DNA of 26,575 nucleotides from JBEEMU01 sp043778315 (GTDB taxonomy: Bacteria; Bacteroidota; Bacteroidia; Chitinophagales; Saprospiraceae): positions 1 through 26,575 of the forward strand of contig JAYWGJ010000228.1 of the NCBI GenBank assembly GCA_043778315.1. The letters are read 5' to 3'. Each line of letters begins with the position of its first letter. The stretch's first letter is position 1. Made by a program: the position numbers and the translations under genes. A model generated the notes under the pieces. That model was given only the letters and a program-made list of their open reading frames with translations, made no database searches and was not told the DNA's origin. Of the stretch, positions 14,876 to 23,500 are shown piece after piece.

Positions 14876-16498
14876 TTACACCTGCATCACACCTGGATTA
14901 AACTTCGCGACGGGCGCGTTATTCGCCGCCTCGATACCCATACTAATTACTTTTCGCGTTTCGAGCGGGTCGATGATTGCGTCCACCCACAGCCGCGCCG
15001 CCGCGTAGTAAGCCGTCGTTTGCGCGTCATATTTGGCTTTTATTTCGTCATATAATTGTTGTTCTACTGCTGCATCTATCGTCTCGCCTTTTGCTTTTAG
15101 CGACGACGTTTGTATTTGCAATATCACCTTAGCGGCTTGCGCGCCACCCATCACCGCTATTTTTGCGGAGGGCCACGCCACTATCAGACGCGGGTCGTAA
15201 GCCTTGCCGCACATCGCATAGTTGCCCGCGCCGTAGCTGTTACCCATGATAATACTGAATTTCGGAACGGTGCTATTAGCAACCGCGTTCACCATTTTCG
15301 CGCCATCTTTGATGATTCCGCCGTGTTCCGACCGCGTTCCGACCATAAAACCCGTCACATCGTGCAAAAATACCAAAGGAATCTTCTTTTGATTACAATT
15401 CATAATAAAACGAGTCGCTTTATCCGCGCTATCGCTATATATCACGCCACCAAACTGAATTTCACCTTTTTTATTCTTCACCACTTGTCTATTATTGGCA
15501 ACAATACCCACCGCCCAGCCGTCGATGCGCGCATAAGCGCAAATAATGGTTTGTCCGTAGCCTTTTTTGTATTCAATCAGCTCCGAGTCGTCCACCAACC
15601 GCTCTATCACCTCGATGCTATCGTAGGGCTTCATCGCCTCGGGAAATAAATGGTAAATATCTTTCGGATTTTTGAGCGGCGGCAACGGCGCAGCGCGGTC
15701 GAAACCTGCTTTTTCCATCGCACCATATTTGTCTATCAATTTGCGAATAGTGTCCAAACAGGTTTTATCGTCGGGCATTTTGTAATCGGTCACGCCCGAA
15801 ATTTCGGAGTGCGTCGTTGCGCCGCCGAGCGTCTCTTGGTCAGCCGTTTCGCCGATAGCGGCTTTCACCAAATACGGACCCGCCAAAAAAACCGAACCCG
15901 TTTTATCTACAATCAAAGCCTCGTCGCTCATGATAGGCAGGTACGCGCCGCCAGCCACACAGCTCCCCATAATCGCCGCTATCTGCGGAATACCTTGCGA
16001 CGACATTACCGCGTTATTCCTGAAAATACGTCCAAAATGCTCTTTATCAGGAAAGATTTCGTCTTGCATTGGCAAATAAACGCCTGCGCTATCCACCAAA
16101 TAAATGGTCGGCAAGCGGTTTTCCATTGCTATTTCTTGTGCGCGCAGGTTTTTTTTGCCCGTTATCGGAAACCACGCACCTGCTTTGACCGTTGCGTCGT
16201 TCGCCACAATCATACATTGTCGTCCGCGAACGTAGCCGATGCCCGTAATTACGCCGCCGCTCGGACAGCCGCCGTGTTCGGCGTACATACCTTGACCCAC
16301 AAATTCGCCAATTTCCAAAAAATGCGAGTCAGCATCAATCAGATAAGCGATGCGCTCACGCGCCGTGAGTTTACCTTTTTCGTGTTGCTTATCTATGTTT
16401 TTTTTGCCGCCGCCCAAATGTATTTTGGCAGCTATTTGTCGCATTTCCGACACCGCAATCTTCATTGCGTCTTCGTTTTTGAGTTGGTCTAAGTCCAC
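14876..16498 (-). CDS. Acyl-CoA carboxylase carboxyltransferase subunit (methylcrotonyl-CoA carboxylase beta type)
   Basis: A 540-residue biotin-dependent carboxyltransferase that moves CO2 from carboxybiotin to an acyl-CoA, in leucine breakdown if the substrate is methylcrotonyl-CoA. Motifs: GGGKKNIDKQHEKGKLTARE, GGCPSGGVITGIGYV, LVDSAGVYLPMQDEIFPDKE, GIPQIAAIMGSCVAGGAYLP, GETADQETLGGATTHSEISG, and in the second half FLHDVTGFMVGTRSEHGGII and GNSYGAGNYAMCGKAYDPR. The LPMQDEIFPDKEHFGRIF block is typical of the methylcrotonyl-CoA type; a propionyl- or geranyl-CoA enzyme is less likely. The GTG start at 16498 gives MDLDQLKNEDAMK, which matches relatives; an ATG 11 codons in is the alternative. 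The biotinylated subunit is not in this window. Confidence 0.92.
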   Translation of the reverse strand: MDLDQLKNEDAMKIAVSEMRQIAAKIHLGGGKKNIDKQHEKGKLTARERIAYLIDADSHFLEIGEFVGQGMYAEHGGCPSGGVITGIGYVRGRQCMIVANDATVKAGAWFPITGKKNLRAQEIAMENRLPTIYLVDSAGVYLPMQDEIFPDKEHFGRIFRNNAVMSSQGIPQIAAIMGSCVAGGAYLPIMSDEALIVDKTGSVFLAGPYLVKAAIGETADQETLGGATTHSEISGVTDYKMPDDKTCLDTIRKLIDKYGAMEKAGFDRAAPLPPLKNPKDIYHLFPEAMKPYDSIEVIERLVDDSELIEYKKGYGQTIICAYARIDGWAVGIVANNRQVVKNKKGEIQFGGVIYSDSADKATRFIMNCNQKKIPLVFLHDVTGFMVGTRSEHGGIIKDGAKMVNAVANSTVPKFSIIMGNSYGAGNYAMCGKAYDPRLIVAWPSAKIAVMGGAQAAKVILQIQTSSLKAKGETIDAAVEQQLYDEIKAKYDAQTTAYYAAARLWVDAIIDPLETRKVISMGIEAANNAPVAKFNPGVMQV

Positions 16499-16532
16499 GT
16501 TCGTTTTTATTTTGGATTTTAATAATGAAAAA

Positions 16533-16563
16533 CAAAGGTAAGTAAAATTTGAGAATACAGCAA
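16533..16563 (-). promoter_or_regulatory. Bacteroidota-type promoter of the carboxyltransferase gene
   Basis: Read on the minus strand: TTG (16563-16561), a spacer of exactly 20 bases, then TACCTTTG (16540-16533). This matches the Bacteroidota consensus and lies 34 bases upstream of the GTG start. Confidence 0.7.
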
Positions 16564-16812
16564 TAAGCGATAAGGAAAGAAGAAAAAATAAGTAGTGCCA
16601 AAATATTGCGAAGTATTTTACATCAAAACAAGGCAGATTTGACGTGCAATGCAGCGCATTGTAAGGATAATCTAATGAAGTTTTGGTGTGAAAGACGAGT
16701 AATATTGGTACTAATTATTTTAGACGCTTTCCTAAGCGAATTTTCGCTGCGGAGTGTGAAAATTATTTATTTAAGCGATTTTTTATAAAAACAACAATTT
16801 ATAAAAAAGTAT

Positions 16813-16820
16813 TATCTTTG
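16813..16820 (+). promoter_or_regulatory. -7 promoter element of the PD-(D/E)XK-like gene
   Basis: TATCTTTG matches TAnnTTTG and lies 34 bases before the ATG at 16855. No convincing -33 TTTG was found at the expected distance. Confidence 0.5.
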
Positions 16821-16854
16821 TGTGTTAAAAGATTTTAATTAAACATAATTTACT

Positions 16855-17490
16855 ATGAAACCTTTTGAAAAATGGCAGACCCAAGAAGTCGAGACAACTT
16901 TTGGTGTTGTACAATCCTATGACTTTAACTTATTGAACGATTGGCTCGCAAGCCAAACCGATTTTACAGAAGCCGAAAAACTACACATCGAGCATCTAAA
17001 AAAAGAAGTTTTGCACAATGCCGATTTTTGGAACGAGGACGAACTCAAAATGCAATTCATTGCATTATTATTGGGCTTTGTAGATTATACCGACGCACCT
17101 GAGTATTATAAACCGTTTTCGCAAAGAACATTAGCTGCCGAAGTGAAAGGACAAAAGCTATCGGGACGCATCGAGTATATGTTGGCTCGCGGCAAACAAA
17201 TTCCCTCGAATCCTTACTTTTTTTTGCATGAATACAAACAAGAAACACGCAAAAATTCCGACCCGAAAGGGCAGCTTTTAGTGTCGATGCTTGCGGCGCG
17301 CAGCAAAAACGAGCGCGACGCGCCTATTTATGGCTGTTATGTGGTTGGCCGGTTTTGGTTTTTTGTAGTACTGTCTGCTAATACCTACGCAGTTAGCACT
17401 GCTTACGATAGCTCCAAAAACGATATTTATCAAATCATCAGTATTTTGCGAGGCGTTAAACCACTTATAAAAGCGATTAGTAGATTGTAG
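16855..17490 (+). CDS. Hypothetical protein with a PD-(D/E)XK-like motif
   Basis: A 211-residue soluble protein not recognised by name. The stretch 97-146 has the spacing of a PD-(D/E)XK nuclease core: Glu107 in LSGRIEYMLARGK, then FFLHEYKQE with the E-x-K pair Glu126/Lys128, and Gln140 in DPKGQLLVSMLAA, followed by a strand-rich end (YGCYVVGRFWFFVVLSANTYAVS). Such proteins are common as single genes in Bacteroidota, and some families are nucleases of restriction or transposon origin. No partner methylase is present. It has its own -7 box and ends at a terminator shared with the convergent giant gene. The nuclease call is an inference from motif spacing. Confidence 0.68.
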   Translation: MKPFEKWQTQEVETTFGVVQSYDFNLLNDWLASQTDFTEAEKLHIEHLKKEVLHNADFWNEDELKMQFIALLLGFVDYTDAPEYYKPFSQRTLAAEVKGQKLSGRIEYMLARGKQIPSNPYFFLHEYKQETRKNSDPKGQLLVSMLAARSKNERDAPIYGCYVVGRFWFFVVLSANTYAVSTAYDSSKNDIYQIISILRGVKPLIKAISRL

Positions 17491-17517
17491 TTTTATCCTA
17501 TTTTCATTAAAAATAAC

Positions 17518-17566
17518 AAAAAAAACTGCCACCCAAATTCACACTTGGAGGGCAGTTTTTTATTTT
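17518..17566. terminator. Bidirectional terminator between convergent genes
   Basis: An A-run plus CTGCC (17518-17530) pairs with GGCAG plus a T-run (17551-17561); the inner ACCC and GGAGGG can extend the stem. It lies 28 bases after the plus-strand stop at 17490 and 28 bases past the 3' end of the minus-strand giant gene at 17594, so it can end both transcripts. Confidence 0.82.
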
Positions 17567-17593
17567 AACAACTGTATTGCTTATCGCAATTGC

Positions 17594-20500
17594 TTATCGC
17601 AATAACGTCGCGTCACCTTTGTATATCAATATTTGTCCGTCGTCAAAGAGGACTTCCGCTATGTAAGTGAATACGGCAGGGTCCATCGGTTGCCCTTTAA
17701 ATGTACCGTCCCAGCCATACGTTTTGTCGTTGAGCGGCGCGTCTTTGCTCTCAAAAACCATCTCACCCCAACGGTCATAGACGCGGAAATAATTGACTTT
17801 TTTAGTCCCGCGACCGCCTTGTACCAAAAGTACGTCGTTCGTTTTGTCCGTATTTGGCGTGAAGCCAGTCGCTATAAATACGCGGCGCGTAGCGTTCACA
17901 CGCACAAAAACCTTATCGCTCGCCTTGCAACCGTTCGCGTTCGTCACCACTATTTCGTAGTAAGTGTCTTGCGCGGGCACAGCCGTAATCACCGCCGAAC
18001 TCGCGTCGGGCAATACGCTCGGGTCGGTCGGCGTAGCCGTCCATAAGTAGGTCAAAATACCTGCGTTTGTAGAAGGAACTGCCGTGAGGGTCGTCACATC
18101 ATCAAACTCTATGGTGCGGTCTTCGCCTGCATCTACTAAGAGTTGCGCGGGTTCATCTACAAACGCTGTTGCCGACGCGGTACAGCCGTTCGCATCGCGT
18201 ACCGCTACTGTATAAGTACCTGATTTTGTGCCGATTAGCGCGTTATTACCCGTAAAGGTAGCACCGCCGTTATAGCTGTATTTGTAGGGTATTTTACCGC
18301 CGTTACCCGTCAAAGTCACTCTGCCATCTGCGCCGCCGTAGCAGCTTATCGCTAACTGCGTAACGCCGAGGGTGAGCGGTTGCGGCTCGGCGATAGTCAC
18401 CGCCGTAACGCTCGAGCAACCGTTCGCATCACTAACCGTGACGCTGTACGTTCCTGCTGCCAAATCCGTTACCGTCGTGGTATTGCTTGCCGCTAAATTA
18501 CTCCATAAGTAAGTATAAACAGGCGCGCCGCCAGTTACTAATACCGTTCCTGTGCCGTTCGTCTGACCCGCACAAAGCACGTCGGTCGAGCTTGCGCGGA
18601 CATTCAAGGTTGAGCCTTGTACCACTATACTTTTAGCGGTCGCCGAACAGCCTTTGGTGTCCGAAACAGTTACGTTGTAAACGCCTGCGGTAAGTGCAGT
18701 TACCAAATCGGTAGTTGCAGGCGTGATGATATTACCACCCGTCCAAGTATAATTATAGGTCGGCGTTCCGCCGTTTGCGACCACTTTTACCGTTCCCGAA
18801 GCGTTGCCAAAGCAAGTTGCCGCCGTAGAAGAAGTGACCAAAGTGATAGGCTCGGGGTTACCAATCGTAATCGTTCCTGAAGCCGTACAACCTAATATAT
18901 CGGTTGCCGTAACGGTGTAGGTTTGTCCGCCTGCCAGCCCGTTTGCCAATACACCCGTTTGTGCAGGTATCGTATTCCAAGTGTATAAATATCCAGGTGT
19001 TCCTCCTGCTGCGGCTACTGTTCCTGTGCCGTCGCGTCCGTCATGACAACTCGGCGGCGTAGTAGTTGAGGGTTGTATAGAGATAGTCGAGGGTTGCAGC
19101 ACGCGAGTAGAAGCCGTTGCGGTACAGCCGTTAATATCGGTTGCCGTGACGGTGTAATCGCCTGCGGCTAAGCCGCCGATAGGCGTACCAAATTTTGCAG
19201 GATTAGTACTCCAAACGTATTGATACGAAGCCGTAGCGGTGATAGTTCCGCCTAATGCGACGGCTTTCGCTGTACCGTCGGCACTACCAAAACAACGCGC
19301 TTCGGTAGCCTCTGCGGTTACGCTTGCGCGGTCACTCGGCTCTGTAATTTGGGTATTAATATTGGTAATACAACCTTGCGCGTCTTTGATTCTACACGAA
19401 TAAAAACCAGCTACTAAACCGCCTGCGGTCGGCGTAACGATAGTAGTATCGTGTTGCCATTGGAATTGATAAGGTGCTGTGCCGCCAGTTGGCGAAACCG
19501 TAACCGCACCGTCATTGCCCCCTTTACATTTTATATTTTGGAAGGTAAGGGTAGCAGCTATTTGTTGCGGCTGCCCTAAGGTTACACTCGCGCTGATGGT
19601 ACAAGCGTTGCCGTCGGTAACGGTAACAAGGTACGTCCCTGCTATCAAACCAACTGCCGTAGTGTCTATTTGTTGGTTCGGCGTGGTATTCCAAAGGTAG
19701 GTATAAGTCCCCGTTCCGCCCGAAGCGGCTACCGTTGCTCTGCCGTTATTGAAGCCAAAACATTTCGGATTGATATATTTTGTACTTAGGATAATTTCAG
19801 ATTGCGAAGTTACTTCTATACTGTTTTGCACCGAACAAAGGTTGGCATCTGTAACGGTAACGGTATAAATATCGGCGGTCAAATTGGTTACGGTTGCTGT
19901 ATTTTGGCTTGCCGCAATACCCGACCACGCATAAGTGAACGTGCCTACGCCGTTGCCTGCCGATGCTATAATCGTACCTGTCGTTCCGCCAAAGCATTTC
20001 ACTTCGGTAGAATCCAAACTAACCGTGACCGCAAACGGTTGCGTCACTTCTATCTGTACGGTCTCGACGCAGCCTACTTGGTCTGTCACTGTACAAGTAT
20101 AAATACCTGCGGGCAACGCGGTAGCAGTAGCGGTGAGTTGTGGCGGTACAGAGTTCCAACTATAAGTAAACCCTGCCGAGCCGCCCGCGCCTGTTGCGGT
20201 AGCTGTACCGTTGCTGTCGCCAAAACATTTGGTTGGCGTAGCCGATGCAATAGCCGTGACCGCCGACGGTTCAGTTATCGTTATCGAGGCAGACGAAACA
20301 CAAGTATTCCCGTCCGTCACCGTTACCGTATAAGTTCCTGCGAGTACGCCGAGTGCCGTTGCGGTTGCTTGCGGTATAGGTAACGTATTCCAATTATAAA
20401 TATAATTTACACCTGTTGGTAGTGTACCACCTTGTACACCAACCGTCACCGTCCCGTTTGCTTGTCCGTTACAAACTGCATCGCTGCCGCTCATCGTTAA

Positions 20501-23500
20501 TACTAACGGCGAAGGCGAAGCGACTTCGGCGGTTGCGGTTTTAGAGCATAGCTTGCTATCCGTCACCGTCACGGTATATACACCTGCGCTTAGTCCCGTA
20601 GCGGTGCGTATCGGCGTAGGTGGTGTAGTGTTCCAATTATAACTCAACGGCGCAGAGCCGCCAGTACTCGTGACGGTGACAATACCGTTTGTTAAGCCAT
20701 TACAAGTAATATTCGTACCCGAAGTAGTGAGTTGCAACTCTTGCGGCTGCTCTACTCGAACGCTGATTTGCTTGCTGCAACCCGCCACATTTGCATCTGT
20801 TACGGTAACGGTATATACACCCGCGCCCAAACCAACGGCACTTTGTCCGTTTTGTTGTGGGTTCGTACTCCATGCGTAAGTGTATGTACCCGTTCCGCCG
20901 ACCGCCGTGACGGTAGCCGAACCCGTACCGCCATTAAAGCATTTCGCGCTATCCGCGACAATACCGAGCGTAATTTCCGTCGCTTGCGTGATGGTTGCCG
21001 AAACCGTACTATTGCAACCACGCGAGTCGCTGACGGTGACGGTATAAGTTGTCGCTATCAAGTTCACGGCGTTAGCCGCAAACTGTAAGGGCGAGGTGTT
21101 CCAAGTGTAGGATAGCGTCCCGCGACCGCCGCTTGCTGTCACCGAAGCCGTCCCGTCGTTGCCACCAAAACAATTGACTAATGTAGTGACGGCAGGTGTT
21201 ATGCTTATCGCTAACGGCGTTTCTATAAATACACAAGCGGTTGTACTACAACTATTTACATCTGTTACCGTAACGCAATGTTGCCCTGCCGTCAGATTGA
21301 CGGGTGCAGTTGATACGCTGCCGTTATCCCAAAGCACTTGATAGGGTGCTATGCCGCCACTTATAGATACCGACGCTTTGCCCGTAGCTGTGCCAAAACA
21401 GCTCACGCTGTCGACTGGTGTTGCTGTAATTTGTAGTACCGTAGGCTCAATTATAGTCACGCAGGTATTCGTACTACAATTGCTTGCATCTGTGATAGTG
21501 ACGCAGTGTAGACCACCTGTAAGGGTGATATTTGCAGCCGTCATTACCATATTATCCCAAGCAAAACTATACGGTAGCGTTCCGCCCGTTCCGCTTGCGG
21601 TAGCCGTTCCGTTGCTGTCACCAAAACAGCGCACAGGCGAATTTTGCACCGCTCTCGGCGTAATACCCGTCGGTTGTGTCAAAGTAAGGGTCGCAGATTT
21701 ATTGCAACCGTTAGCGTCTGTTATATTTACGGTGTGTGTACCTGCACTAAAACTCGTAGCGAGGCTCGTTTGCGCGCCGTTATCCCAGAGGTAAGTGTAA
21801 GGCGTTGCGCCGCCCGTTACGGTTGCGGTAAGCGAACCTGTATTACCTTGAAAACAAGCAATTTGTTGTGCAATAGCGATACTAACCGTTACAGGTGTTG
21901 GTGATAATATCACCGCAGAACTCGACGCTACGCAACCTTTTGCGTCGGTCACGACGACCGTATTGGTGCCTGCGGGTAGGGTAGTAGGGCTGCTGCCAGG
22001 GATACCGCCAGTCCAAATATAGGTATAAGGTGTACTTCCGCCCACCACCGTAGCGGTCGCTTTACCGTCGGCGATGCCTACGCAAGACGTAGTATCTATC
22101 GCCGTTGCGGTAACGACTAATTGTAAGGGTTCTAATATAGTTACGCTCGCGGTTGTGGTACAATTGCTCGCGTCGGTGACGGTGACGGTTTGCACGCCGC
22201 CAGTCAAGTTGTTCGGGTTGCTACCCGTAATACCACCGCCCCAGTTGTAGGTATAAGGCGGAACGCCACCGCTCAAATTTGCCTGCGCCCGCCCGTTATT
22301 GCCACCAAAACAAGTGACGCTATCGAGCGCGGTAGTCGTTGCGGTAGCGGTGAGTTGCGTTGGTTGCGAAATAGTGACATCGGCAGTTGCTGTACATGAT
22401 TTTCTATCTGTTACTGTTACGCTATGCGTACCTTGCGGTAAGTTATTTGGGTTTGCCCCAATAAATGCGGCATTGCTCCAAACGTAGGTATAATTAGGGT
22501 TTCCGCCCGTCGAGGCGACTAACACCCTACCGTCGTTGCCACCAAAACAAGCTACATTGCGTTGTATATTAATGGTAGAAAGCAAAACGGCAGGCGCAGG
22601 CACTAATACGTTGGTGACGGTGCTACAAAAATTGGCATCGGTGACGGTGACAAAGTGTACGCCTTCATTGAAAATATTAACGGTTGCGGTAGTAGAGCCG
22701 TCGTCCCAGAGGTAAGTAAATGCACCCGTTCCGCCCGCAGCCGTTACTTTCGCCTTGCCGTCGCTCAACCCTTTGCAGCTAACACTATCGATGAGCATCG
22801 TCGGCGCGGTGATTGGTGTAGGTGTAGTGATGGTCACGGTTGCCGTTTTGGAGCAATTATTCGAGTCCGTTACGGTAACGGTGTGTGTTGTTGCGGTAAG
22901 CAAAATAGCCGTTTTCAATGTCTCTCCATTATCCCAAAGGTAAGTAAACCCAGGCGAGCCGCCTATTGGATTTGCGGTCGCGCTACCGTTACTTGCGCCT
23001 GTACAGGTTACACCCGTATTTGGCGTAATGGTAAGGGTTAAGGCAGTGGGCTGCAATACGGCAATACTATTGGTAATACTACATAAATTGGCATCGGTAA
23101 TCGTGACGGTATAAGTTGTTGCGGTCAATCCTTGCGGATTAGGTACAGACCCTGCGCTGCCGTTCCACGCGTAAGTGTATGGTGATGTGCCGCCTGTTAC
23201 GTTTGCTAATGCTTTGCCGTCGGCTCCGCCGAAACAAGAAACGCTATCTTGTGTAGTAGTTACAGCAAGCGCGGTCGGCTGCGTCATAGTTACCGTTGCG
23301 GTTGCAGAACAACCTTTGCGGTCGGTAACGGTGACGGTGTGAACGCCTGCATTCGCTACGGTTACGTTCAGGTTGGGAGCGGTTTGTAGTGTAGAAGGAG
23401 TATCCCAGTTGTAAGTGTAATTAGGTAATAAATTACCGCCCGAACCCGTTACACTCGCAGAGCCTGTGTTGCCACCAAAACATTTCACTTGACTGATAAA

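Larger units (their letters stand above)
16499..16854. other. Divergent intergenic region with promoters for both flanking genes
   Basis: 356 bases between two divergently read genes. It holds the minus-strand promoter at 16533-16563, the plus-strand -7 box at 16813-16820, and two small hairpins: CAATGC-AGC-GCATTG (16647-16661) and AGCGAA-TT-TTCGCT (16735-16748). No coding frame with a recognisable pattern was seen. Confidence 0.6.

Noticed and set aside
15650..16492. Long plus-strand open frame of about 280 codons opposite the carboxyltransferase
   Set aside because: It is fully antisense to a well-supported gene, rich in Arg/His/Phe as expected from a mirrored frame, and has no family pattern.
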